From: Saccharothrix sp. S26
Lineage (GTDB): Bacteria; Actinomycetota; Actinomycetes; Mycobacteriales; Pseudonocardiaceae
Length of the DNA stretch: 64,000 nucleotides
Assembly: GCF_021390395.1 (NCBI RefSeq)
Contig: NZ_JAJUWT010000010.1
Span: 62,001-126,000, forward strand
Reading direction: 5' to 3'
Below, one piece after another: positions 31,965-40,930 of this stretch. Within the stretch, counting starts at the first letter, position 1. The number at the start of each line of letters is the position of its first letter. A model generated the notes under the pieces. The model was not told where the DNA came from, ran no database searches, and saw nothing but the letters and a program-made list of their open reading frames with translations. The translations under genes and the position numbers were made by a program.

Positions 31965-31999
31965 GGCACCGCCGTCCCGCCGGGCGGGACGGCCGTGCC
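31965..31999 (+). terminator. Terminator hairpin of the MacAB-like operon
   Basis: GGCAC-C-GCCGTCCCGCC pairs with GGCGGGACGGC-C-GTGCC (one C:C mismatch) around a single G, 69 bases after the permease stop, followed by an A-rich run. Confidence 0.75.
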
Positions 32000-32039
32000 A
32001 CGGGAAAAGAAGAAGCGGCACCGATCCCGGTGTTCGAGG

Positions 32040-32069
32040 TTGCCCGAATGCGCATTCGCGGGTTAGGCT
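32040..32069 (+). promoter_or_regulatory. Promoter-like element with a palindrome in the spacer
   Basis: TTGCCC (32040-32045) and TAGGCT (32064-32069) are 18 bases apart, as -35 and -10 boxes would be. The perfect palindrome CGAATGCGCATTCG (32045-32058) fills most of the spacer, where a repressor or MerR-type activator would bind. It would drive the fusion gene at 32340 with a leader of about 260 bases. Confidence 0.35.
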
Positions 32070-32339
32070 CCGCCACGTGACTGCCGGGTCGGCCATGGGC
32101 CACGAGCGAGAGAGTCACCCGGCCAAGGTTTGACCGCCGGGTGGGCCAGGGGCCCGCCGCACGCAGGCATTTCCCGGGTTTTCCGCGCACCTGTGCGCGA
32201 TGTGCCCGCTGTTCTCACCTTCAGCGCACCCGCGTGGCACCGCTGTGCCCGCGCGCCTCCACAAAACCTTCACCGAAAACCACGGCGCATTTCACCCGTG
32301 GTGATCCGGTCATGCCCAAAATCAGGAGTCACACCCCAG

Positions 32340-33152
32340 ATGGATTTCAACCAGCACGTGATCGACGAGTTCCGCGCCAACGCCGGACGCGTCGGCGGCC
32401 CCTTCGAAGGAGGCAGGCTCATCCTGCTGACCACCACCGGCGCCCGGACCGGCGCCCGGCACACCAACCCCGTCGGCTACCTGCCCGACGGCGACCGGAT
32501 CGTGGTCATCGCGTCCGCCGGCGGCTCGCCCCGCCACCCCGACTGGTTCCACAACCTCGTGGCCAACCCCGTCGTCCAGGTCGAGGACGGCGTGTTCACC
32601 TACGAGGCCAAGGCCACCGTGCTCGACGGGGAGGAACGCGAGGCGCTGTGGGCGCGGGCGGTCGAAGCCGAACCCGGCTGGGCCGAGTACCAGGCCAAGA
32701 CGTCACGGCGGATCCCCGTGATCGCGCTGACCCAGGTCTCCGGTGGCCCGCCGAACGCCTCCAGCTGGGGCGCTGCGCTCAAGCTCGTGCACGACGCGTT
32801 CCGCCGAGAGCTGGCCACCATCCGCCGCGAGGTCGCCTCGTCCCGGCCGACGCTCGGCGCGCAGCTCAAGGTCAACTGCCTGACCGCGTGCCAGGGACTG
32901 AGGTTCCACCACACGGCCGAGGACACCGGCACGTTCCCGATGCTGCGCGACCGGTTCCCGGAACTCGCGCCGACGCTCGACCGGCTCGGCGAGGAGCACG
33001 AGCGCATCGCCGAGCTGCTGGCGCGGCTCCAGCGGACCGTCGAACGCGGTGACGCGGCGACGTTGCGCGCGGACGTGGACGGGTTGATCGACGAGCTGGA
33101 GGCGCACCTGGCGTACGAGGAGGAGCAGATGATCCCGTTCCTCGACGCGTGA
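32340..33152 (+). CDS. Fusion of a Ddn-type F420-dependent nitroreductase/quinone reductase and a hemerythrin domain
   Basis: 270 residues. Residues 1-135 resemble the deazaflavin-dependent nitroreductase family (Ddn): FEGGRLILLTTTGARTGARHTNPVGYLPDGDRIVVIAS, then GGSPRHPDWFHNLVANPVVQVEDG. Residues 140-270 form a four-helix hemerythrin-like domain with all expected iron ligands: His in KLVHDAFR, FHHTAEDTGTFP, EEHERIAELL and HLAYEEEQMIPF. F420H2-dependent reductases reduce quinones or nitro compounds; hemerythrins bind O2 or NO at a di-iron site. ATG 32340 is chosen because homology starts here; an AGGAG lies about 11 bases upstream. Joining them suggests a redox sensor or detoxifying enzyme for O2/NO/quinones. 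Confidence 0.85.
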   Translation: MDFNQHVIDEFRANAGRVGGPFEGGRLILLTTTGARTGARHTNPVGYLPDGDRIVVIASAGGSPRHPDWFHNLVANPVVQVEDGVFTYEAKATVLDGEEREALWARAVEAEPGWAEYQAKTSRRIPVIALTQVSGGPPNASSWGAALKLVHDAFRRELATIRREVASSRPTLGAQLKVNCLTACQGLRFHHTAEDTGTFPMLRDRFPELAPTLDRLGEEHERIAELLARLQRTVERGDAATLRADVDGLIDELEAHLAYEEEQMIPFLDA

Positions 33153-33266
33153 GGACCTGAAGCCACCGCGCGGGGGTGTCCTTCGCGCGGCGGAGTTTTC
33201 GCCCGGTTGATCGTCCACATCGGGTTGAATGCTCATGTTTCCCATCCACCGAGCAAGGAGATGTCC

Positions 33267-34784
33267 GTGGGCAGAGCAAGGGGCTTGGGGGCCCTGTTCG
33301 CCTCAGTGGTCGTCACGGCGACCGTGCTGAGCGCGTCCGGGGGAGCCACCGCCGCGCCGTCGACCCGCACCGCGCTGAACCCGGCGGCGGTCGCGGAGTC
33401 CGTGAGGTACCTCGTCGACAGCTACGGCGTGAGCGAACGGGAGGCGCTGCGCCGGCTCGCACTGCAGGACGAGTCCGCACGCCTGGACCGCGTGCTGCGC
33501 ACCGAGAACGCGGCCGAGTACGGCGGCATGTGGCTCGACCAGACCTCCGGCGAGCTGGTGGTCGCCATGACCGACCCGGCCGCCGCGCGGCGGCACTTGG
33601 AGGACCTGCCCGACCGGTCGCGCGTGCGCACGCAGGCCGTGCGGCACTCGTTGGCCGACCTGAACGCCGCCAAGGACCGGATCGCCGCCAAGGTCGGCGC
33701 CGGGCCGGACGCGGTGTACCTGCCCGCGGTCGACGAGCGGGCCAACGAAGTGGTGCTGTGGGAACGCGCTTGGGTGGCGCGGGAGAAGTCCGCGCCGGTC
33801 GGGGCCGCGTCGGCCGACGTCGCCGCTGCGGGGGAGTCCGTGGCGCGGGAAGCCGTGGCGCGGGAAGCCGACGCCGCCCGCCGTGCCGTGTCGGAGGAGC
33901 CGAAGGTGGCCGTGCGGGCGAAGGTCCTGCCCAAGCCGAACCCGCTGGCGGCCACCTACCCCGACCGGGGCTACTGCCACCCGCTGGCGTGCGCCGGCTA
34001 CGGCCCCATGCGCGGCGGGCTGCGGCTGGACATGAAGCGCGACGACGAGACGTGGGGCGGCTGCACGGCCGGCTTCAACCTGCGCTCCACCGGCGGCGGC
34101 CACCCGGGCAAGGCGTGGGTCCTCACCGCGGGCCACTGCATGGCGACCAAGACCAACAACACGCCGACGCGGCACAACGGCGTCCCGGTGCTCCAGCAGC
34201 ACGGCATCGAGCGGAACTCGTACCCGTACGACTACGCGGCCGTGCTGTACGTCGACACCCCGACGCGGCAGACGTGGCTGGAGAACCACACGGGCCGCAA
34301 CCGGGTGCTCAAGTACTGCTGGAACGGCGGCATGGACAGCAACATCGACACCCCGTGCGGCGAGCAGGAGAAGTCGGTCGACGAGTACATCACCGGCACC
34401 CACGGCCTGGCCGAGGTCAAGGCCGGCTGGGTGGTGTGCGCGACGGGCTCGGCGTCCAACGCGATCGACGACTCGGGCGCGGTCGACAGCGGCGCGGGCA
34501 AGGGCTACCGGGCGGGCACGCGGTGCGGCCGCGTGCTGTCCACCGACGTGGGCATCAACACCGACCTGTGCGCCCGCCGGGGCGACAGCGGCGGTCCGCT
34601 CTTCAGCCAGGTCGACCACACCGCGCTGGGCATCCTGGAGGGCAACCAGCAGTCCCGCTCCGGCGCGTGCGCGGCCGGCGAGCTGAACAACTACGTGCCG
34701 ATCGACACGATCCTGACCGACATCCACACCCAGTACGCGAGCCTGCGCTCGAAGTTCTCGGTGATCACCACGCCGAACGGCTGA
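33267..34784 (+). CDS. Secreted trypsin-like serine protease with N-terminal prodomain
   Basis: 505 residues. AAGGAG (33255-33260) directly abuts ATG 33261 but is 6 bases from GTG 33267, so the GTG is the better start. The signal peptide (RARGLGALFASVVVTATVLS, ending ATAA) leads into a charged helical prodomain (about residues 35-225) resembling those of alpha-lytic/streptogrisin-like proteases. The catalytic domain has His in VLTAGHCMA, Asp in YPYDYAAVLYVD and Ser in RRGDSGGPLFSQ, with paired cysteines. It is an extracellular endopeptidase likely to mature by self-cleavage. It is followed by a hairpin at 34860-34894. Confidence 0.9.
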   Translation: MGRARGLGALFASVVVTATVLSASGGATAAPSTRTALNPAAVAESVRYLVDSYGVSEREALRRLALQDESARLDRVLRTENAAEYGGMWLDQTSGELVVAMTDPAAARRHLEDLPDRSRVRTQAVRHSLADLNAAKDRIAAKVGAGPDAVYLPAVDERANEVVLWERAWVAREKSAPVGAASADVAAAGESVAREAVAREADAARRAVSEEPKVAVRAKVLPKPNPLAATYPDRGYCHPLACAGYGPMRGGLRLDMKRDDETWGGCTAGFNLRSTGGGHPGKAWVLTAGHCMATKTNNTPTRHNGVPVLQQHGIERNSYPYDYAAVLYVDTPTRQTWLENHTGRNRVLKYCWNGGMDSNIDTPCGEQEKSVDEYITGTHGLAEVKAGWVVCATGSASNAIDDSGAVDSGAGKGYRAGTRCGRVLSTDVGINTDLCARRGDSGGPLFSQVDHTALGILEGNQQSRSGACAAGELNNYVPIDTILTDIHTQYASLRSKFSVITTPNG

Positions 34785-35269
34785 GTTCACGCCGGCTGGG
34801 TTCACCACGCCGGACGCACGCGGCTCCGGCTCACCCCGGTCCGCGTGCGGATCCGGTCCGGCCCGCCTCCTCCCGCACGCGGGGGAGGCGGGCCGCTCAC
34901 GTTCACGGCCGGCGTCCTGCGTGCGGCGATCGGCGCACCCGTGCCCGGATCCCTGCGCGCCCCAGGGCTCGTGTCCTCGAGGCTGGCGTCCCCAGGGCTG
35001 GTGTCCTTCGGTGGGTTGGCTCGCGATCGGGTTCCCACCCAGGCCGCCCACCGTGCCCCTTGCCGCCTCCTTCTCTCCCGGCAACGTCAATGGTGCGGTG
35101 AAAGTTTCCGAGGCGAGGTAACCCATTGGGGTGATCTCCGCACCGAGCCGGGAGGTCAGGTGTGCCAGGCAGATCACCGGCGCGTTCAGATCGTGTCCAT
35201 TGTGGTCACACCACGGCCTGGGCCGAGGATCACCGTGAAGGGTTGCGGTGGAGGTGACTGGTTGGTCAG
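34785..35269. other. 485-base intergenic region
   Basis: Holds the protease terminator (34860-34894) and two similar words (CCCCAGGGCTSGTGTCCTYCG near 34960 and 34991). Otherwise nothing recognisable. The open frames here are Arg/Pro/Ser-rich and not supported as genes. Confidence 0.6.
34860..34894 (+). terminator. Terminator hairpin after the first secreted protease
   Basis: GGCCCGCCTCC and GGAGGCGGGCC form an 11-bp stem extended by further G:C pairs after a one-base bulge, around GCACGC. Confidence 0.7.
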
Positions 35270-35842
35270 TCAGTAGTGGCGGATGCCCCGGGACAGGGTC
35301 TTCGCCCACGGCGCGTCGACGTCATCCGCGTTCACCGCCATCACCAAGTGGCACAACATGCCCCTGGCGAAGAACTCCTGCACCTGCTCCTCGCCACCAC
35401 CGGACACGCCGCGCACGTACTCGACCGTCCGCGCGTACCCCCGTTGCACGACCTCCCGCACGGCCGGTTCCGAGATCGCCGCGCACTGGGCGTGCATCTG
35501 GACCAACAGCAGCGTGTTCTCCTCCGCGATCAGGCGCGCGTAAGCCTCACCCATCGCGCCCAGGACCGCCTCCGGCGTGCTGCCCCTGGCCGCGGCGACC
35601 CCGTCGGCCAGGCTTTCCCTGATCCGTGCGAAGCAGTGCTCGACCACGGCGAGGAACAGTGCCTCCTTGTCCGGGAACAGCCGGTAGACGTAGGCCTGCG
35701 AGATCCCGGCCGACTTCGCGACCTCGCCGGTGGTGGTGCCGTAGTAGCCGCGCGCGGCGAACGCGCCCAGAGCGGTGCGCAGGACCGTCTCGCGGCGTTC
35801 CTCGGCGGTCGACAGTCGGCGTTCGCGTGATGCGGCGGGCAT
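35270..35842 (-). CDS. TetR-family transcriptional regulator
   Basis: 190 residues. The helix-turn-helix is near the N-terminus: RRETVLRTALGAFAARGYYGTTTGEVAKSAGISQAYVYRLFPDKEALFLAVVEH, a clear TetR signature. The ligand-binding C-terminal domain (VQMHAQCAAISEPAVREVVQRGY) is of the YfiR/AcrR-like type. ATG 35842 is chosen because the TetR fold starts there; the 63 upstream codons open to 36031 do not look coding. The start codon lies in an inverted repeat, TGAGTG-N8-CACTCA, a likely autoregulatory operator. Its target is unclear: the divergent protease gene begins 220 bases away, and no transporter is adjacent. Confidence 0.9.
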   Translation of the reverse strand: MPAASRERRLSTAEERRETVLRTALGAFAARGYYGTTTGEVAKSAGISQAYVYRLFPDKEALFLAVVEHCFARIRESLADGVAAARGSTPEAVLGAMGEAYARLIAEENTLLLVQMHAQCAAISEPAVREVVQRGYARTVEYVRGVSGGGEEQVQEFFARGMLCHLVMAVNADDVDAPWAKTLSRGIRHY

Positions 35843-35861
35843 GAGTGTAATCCACCACTCA
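35842..35861. promoter_or_regulatory. TetR-type operator candidate
   Basis: Perfect arms TGAGTG and CACTCA, 8 bases apart, covering the start of the TetR gene. Size and position suit TetR autoregulation. Confidence 0.4.
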
Positions 35862-35965
35862 CACCCCTCGGAGTCAAGTCGAAGGTCTCCGCCGCGCTCG
35901 CGGGCGGCCGGAAGAAGTCCCGTCGATCGACGGATTGTGAGCAGATCGTCCGCCACGGACGATGA

Positions 35966-37228
<1,263 letters not shown>

Positions 37229-37250
37229 AAAACCCCGCACCACCCGACGA

Positions 37251-37276
37251 CCGCGCGCCGAGCACTCGGCGCGCGG
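37251..37276 (+). terminator. Rho-independent-type terminator
   Basis: CCGCGCGCCGAG and CTCGGCGCGCGG (12 bp) are separated by CA and followed by TTTGTC, 22 bases after the protease stop. Confidence 0.85.
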
Positions 37277-37379
37277 TTTGTCATCTCCGTGCCAAAAGTC
37301 GTCCCGGAAATCCTCGTCCCGGTGCCAAATGTGTTCAAGAGTCGCCGACTGTCTCGTTTGCGCAGGTCGCAGGCCAGGT

Positions 37380-37400
37380 AATTGTCCGAAGGTGACAATT
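37380..37400. promoter_or_regulatory. Inverted repeat AATTGTC-N7-GACAATT
   Basis: Perfect 7-bp arms with a 7-base spacer, in unusually AT-rich DNA 141 bases upstream of the FN3 protein gene. It has the form of a dimeric regulator's operator; the regulator is unknown. Confidence 0.45.
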
Positions 37401-37540
37401 TTCGCGGCCGTTCGGAAATGGGTATCCGGCAGTCTTGCGCAAGTGTTGCGCCGTGGTTAATTTCGGCGAGCGGCACGCCTGCGAACCAATTCCCGTCCTT
37501 CATCCGCCGGTGTGCGCCCGACGTCAGGGAGGACGTTCCC

Positions 37541-40500
37541 GTGAGACACAGAAGACCAGCCCGCGGGCTGACCAGGCTCGGCGCGGCGGCCACCGCCGCC
37601 ATGGTCGTCGCGGGCCTCGCGATCGGCGTGGGCACCGGTTCGGCCGCGCAAGGCGACCTCACCCAGACCTACACGTGCCCGTTCCCCCTGATCGGCGACC
37701 AGAACGTCGCCGTGACCATCAAGACCACGCAGCCCGGCTCGGTCGCCGCCGGCACGTTCACGCCGAAGCTCGACATCACCGCGGTGTCCAACGCGGGCCC
37801 GACGGCGACCCAGGGCCTGCGCCTGGTCGGCGCCGAGACGATCCGCGGCACCGCCCGCGCGACCTCGAAGGTCACCGCGCCCGGCACCCAGGGCGCGCTC
37901 ACCGTGCAGGTCGCCACCGACGTGCCGAACCAGCCGATCCCGGCCGTGGGCAACGACCTGGTGCTCAACGCCGTCGGTTCCGCGCCCGGCCTGCGCTTCG
38001 ACCAGCCCGGCACGGCCACGGTCGAGGTGACCGACCTGGTGCTGGAGATGACCCCGCTGCGGGCCGACGGCACGCCGACCGACCTGGGTACGTTCGTGGC
38101 CGACTGCACGCCGGAACCCGGCCAGGACACCGTGTTGCAGACCTACGCCGTCACCGGCGCGGCCGTCACGCCCGAGACCCCGGCGGGCACCGGCGGCACG
38201 CCACCGCTGCGCCAGACCTACACCTGCCCGTTCCCGTTGATCGGCAACCAGAACGTCACCGTGGACATCGACACGGCCCTGCCCGCCCGGATCGGCGTCG
38301 GCGAGTTCACGCCGCAGATCGGCATCAGGGCGGTGTCCAACGCCGGGCCCACCGCGACGCAGGGCCTGCGCCTGGTCGGCGCGGAGACCATCCAGGGCAC
38401 GGCGGTCGCCACCTCGCTGGTGACCTCGCCGGGCGGCCACCAGGCCGTGGCCGTGCCGACGACCGTGCCGAACCAGCCGATCCCGGCGAGCGGCGACCTC
38501 GTCATCAACGCCGCCGGCACCGCGCCCGCGCTGCGGTTCGACCAGCCGGGCACGGCGACGCTGTCCGTGCACGACCTCGTGCTCACCATGACGCCGAAGC
38601 GGGCCGACGGCACCGACACCGGCCTGGGCACGTTCGTCGCGGACTGCACGCCGGTCGACCCGGCCCAGCGGACCGTGCTGCACACGTTCACCGTCACCCC
38701 GGCGGCGGACACCGAAGCGCCCTCCACCCCGGCCGGCCTGACCGTCGGCGAGACCACGCAGACCAGCGTCGCCCTCACGTGGGCCGCGGCCACCGACAAC
38801 GTCGGCGTCACCGGCTACGACGTCTACCGCGGCACCACCTTGGCCGTCAGTGTCGAGGGCACCAGCGCCACGGTGGACGGCCTGGCCCCTGACACCGAGT
38901 ACAGCTTCACCGTCGTGGCCAAGGACGCGGCGGGCAACCGCTCGTCCGCCGGCACCCCGGTCACGGCCCGCACCAAGCCCGCGCCCGACACCCAGGCCCC
39001 GACCGCGCCGGGCAACCTCGCCTCCACCGGCGTGACGCCGACCAGCGTGAGCCTGGAGTGGTCGGCCGCCGGCGACAACGTCGGCGTCACGGGCTACGAG
39101 GTGTTCAACGGCACGACGTCGGTCGCCACCACCACTGGCACGAGCGCCACCGTGGACGGGCTGAGCCCGAACACCGAGTACACGTTCACCGTCCGGGCTC
39201 GGGACGCCGCCGGCAACGAGTCGGCCCCGAGCGCCGCGCTCACCGTTCGCACAATCGAAGCGCCCGACACGCAAGGTCCGAGCGCCCCGGCCAACCTGCG
39301 CCCGACCGGCGCGTCCGCGTCGAGCATCGGCCTGGCCTGGGACGCGTCCACCGACAACGTGGGCGTCACCGGCTACGACGTCTACCGCGGCACCACCTTG
39401 GCCGTCAGTGTCGAGGGCACCAGCGCCACGGTGGACGGCCTGGCCCCTGACACCGAGTACAGCTTCACCGTCGTGGCCAAGGACGCGGCGGGCAACCGTT
39501 CCGCGCCCAGTGCCGCCGTCACCGCCCGCACGCAGACCGCGCCGGACACGGAGGGCCCGACCGTGCCGACCGGTCTCGCGGTCACCGGCGTCACGCAGTC
39601 CAGCGTCACCCTGGGCTGGACCGCGTCGAACGACAACGTCGGCGTCACGGGTTACGACGTCTACCGGGGCGGCACGCTCGGGGTGAGCGTCGAGGGCACC
39701 AGCGCCACGATCGACGGCCTGACCGCCGGCACCGAGTACAGCTTCACGGTGGTGGCGAAGGACGCGGCGGGCAACCGTTCCGCGGCCAGTGCCGCCGTCA
39801 CCGCACGCACCGAGGACGCGCCGGACACGCAAGCCCCGACCGCGCCGAGCGCGCTGCGGTCCACCGCGCAGACCCAGAACAGCGTCACGCTGGCGTGGGA
39901 CGTCTCAACCGACAACGTGGGCGTGACGGGCTACGAGGTGTTCAACGGTGGCACGTCGGTCGCCACCACCACCGGCACCGCGGCCACCGTCAGCGGCCTG
40001 AGCCCTGACACGGAGTACGCGTTCACCGTCGTGGCCAAGGATGCGGCGGGCAACACGTCCGCCCGCAGCGCCGAGGTGAAGGTCCGCACCAAGCCGGGCC
40101 AGGGCCCGCCGGTCGTGAGGTTCGGCTACGACCTGTCCGGCAGCACCAGGATCAAGGCCGCCAACGGCACGGTCCCGCTCACCGGCGGCATCGACGCGGC
40201 GCTGGACCTGTCCACCGGCGCGTTCGAGGCCGACCTGACCCTCAACCCGACCTCCGGCCACTTCAAGGCGTTCGGCTTCGTGCCGGTCAAGGCGAAGATC
40301 CAGTTCGTGCCGGCCGCCAAGACCACCGGCACGCTGGCGGGCGGCGTGCTCAAGTCGACGTCGAGCGTGACGGTGAAGTTGCCGCACGTCACCGTGCTCG
40401 GCATCCCGGTCAGCAGCAGCCCCGACTGCCGGACCAGGACGCCCGCGTCGATCCCGCTGGAGTCCAGGCCCGGGTTCGACCCGCTCGCCGGCGGCACCCT

Positions 40501-40624
40501 GGCGGGCGTCTACACGCTGCCCGCGCTGACCGGCTGCGGTCCGCTCACCGGCCTGATCAGCGGTGTGACGTCGGGTCCGGGCAACACCATCGAGGTGAAG
40601 CTGGCACCGCGCGCGCGGCGCTGA
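37541..40624 (+). CDS. Large secreted protein: two DUF6801-like domains, five fibronectin type III domains and a C-terminal beta domain
   Basis: 1027 residues from GTG 37541, with AGGGAGGA upstream. Signal peptide: RHRRPARGL, then AAATAAMVVAGLAIGVGTG. Two tandem copies of a DUF6801-like domain follow; each begins TYTCPFPLIG(D/N)QNV and ends LGTFVADCTP. Then come five FN3 domains (about residues 390-860), each with the WxAxxDNVGVTGY and TEYxFTVxAxDAAGN motifs. The C-terminal domain (about 865-1027) is beta-rich with a cysteine pair. No catalytic motif is seen, so it is probably a structural or adhesive surface protein. FN3 domains 1 and 3 share 137 identical bases (38804-38940 and 39362-39498). 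A terminator follows. Confidence 0.88.
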   Translation: MRHRRPARGLTRLGAAATAAMVVAGLAIGVGTGSAAQGDLTQTYTCPFPLIGDQNVAVTIKTTQPGSVAAGTFTPKLDITAVSNAGPTATQGLRLVGAETIRGTARATSKVTAPGTQGALTVQVATDVPNQPIPAVGNDLVLNAVGSAPGLRFDQPGTATVEVTDLVLEMTPLRADGTPTDLGTFVADCTPEPGQDTVLQTYAVTGAAVTPETPAGTGGTPPLRQTYTCPFPLIGNQNVTVDIDTALPARIGVGEFTPQIGIRAVSNAGPTATQGLRLVGAETIQGTAVATSLVTSPGGHQAVAVPTTVPNQPIPASGDLVINAAGTAPALRFDQPGTATLSVHDLVLTMTPKRADGTDTGLGTFVADCTPVDPAQRTVLHTFTVTPAADTEAPSTPAGLTVGETTQTSVALTWAAATDNVGVTGYDVYRGTTLAVSVEGTSATVDGLAPDTEYSFTVVAKDAAGNRSSAGTPVTARTKPAPDTQAPTAPGNLASTGVTPTSVSLEWSAAGDNVGVTGYEVFNGTTSVATTTGTSATVDGLSPNTEYTFTVRARDAAGNESAPSAALTVRTIEAPDTQGPSAPANLRPTGASASSIGLAWDASTDNVGVTGYDVYRGTTLAVSVEGTSATVDGLAPDTEYSFTVVAKDAAGNRSAPSAAVTARTQTAPDTEGPTVPTGLAVTGVTQSSVTLGWTASNDNVGVTGYDVYRGGTLGVSVEGTSATIDGLTAGTEYSFTVVAKDAAGNRSAASAAVTARTEDAPDTQAPTAPSALRSTAQTQNSVTLAWDVSTDNVGVTGYEVFNGGTSVATTTGTAATVSGLSPDTEYAFTVVAKDAAGNTSARSAEVKVRTKPGQGPPVVRFGYDLSGSTRIKAANGTVPLTGGIDAALDLSTGAFEADLTLNPTSGHFKAFGFVPVKAKIQFVPAAKTTGTLAGGVLKSTSSVTVKLPHVTVLGIPVSSSPDCRTRTPASIPLESRPGFDPLAGGTLAGVYTLPALTGCGPLTGLISGVTSGPGNTIEVKLAPRARR
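38804..38940 (+). repeat. 137-bp perfect repeat, first copy (FN3 domain 1)
   Basis: Identical base for base to 39362-39498, while the flanking parts of the same FN3 domains have diverged. Neighbouring domains 2, 4 and 5 are clearly less alike. This points to recent duplication or gene conversion. Confidence 0.9.
39362..39498 (+). repeat. 137-bp perfect repeat, second copy (FN3 domain 3)
   Basis: Second copy of the identical segment, 558 bases downstream of the first, in the same frame. Recombination between the copies would delete or add two FN3 domains in frame. Confidence 0.9.
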
Positions 40625-40930
40625 CACCCCGACCGCGTGGCCCCGCCCGGACCCCCGGACGGGGCCACGCGCCAACGGAAGAAGTCCACGGCCCCACAGT
40701 CGCCGGATGACGCATGCGGTGGTTGTTGGGCGGGCTGCCGGCGGCGCGCGTGTTGGTCGGCTCCTACGACCGCGACCCGCTGCGCGACGAGGCGGGCACC
40801 GGCGCTGCGCGATGGTGACGCCGACCCGGCGCTGCCGGAGATCCCCTGCCACCGGTCGCCGTCCACCAAGGTCGAGGCTCGCGCCGCGAGTGGGACCGGC
40901 CACGCCCGCTCGACGGCTACCTTGGTGACC
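40625..40930. other. 306-base intergenic region before the sensor kinase gene
   Basis: Begins with the FN3 gene terminator (40634-40671). A short frame at 40713-40817 (MRWLLGGLPAARVLVGSYDR...) looks weakly protein-like and may be a remnant, but nothing supports a gene. The rest should hold the promoter of the kinase gene. Confidence 0.5.
40634..40671 (+). terminator. Terminator hairpin of the FN3 protein gene
   Basis: CGCGTGGCCCCG and CGGGGCCACGCG (12 bp) with further internal pairing (CCGG/CCGG), starting 10 bases after the stop. Confidence 0.85.

Larger units (their letters stand above)
31896..32339. other. 444-base intergenic region
   Basis: Contains the efflux-operon terminator (31965-31999), a promoter-like element with a palindrome in its spacer (32040-32069) and a long AT-richer leader before ATG 32340. 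No convincing gene was seen. The frames open here on both strands have Arg/Pro-rich translations. Confidence 0.6.
37229..37540. other. 312-base intergenic region before the FN3 protein gene
   Basis: Contains the protease terminator (37251-37276), a perfect 7-7-7 inverted repeat (37380-37400) and an AT-richer promoter-like stretch ending in AGGGAGGA before GTG 37541. No gene was seen. Confidence 0.6.

Noticed and set aside
34845..35276. 143-codon open frame in the gap after the first protease
   Set aside because: It spans a terminator hairpin, is Pro/Arg/Ser-rich and has no ribosome site or family features.
40713..40817. 34-codon frame before the sensor kinase gene
   Set aside because: Short, no clear ribosome site and no recognisable family; at most a gene remnant.
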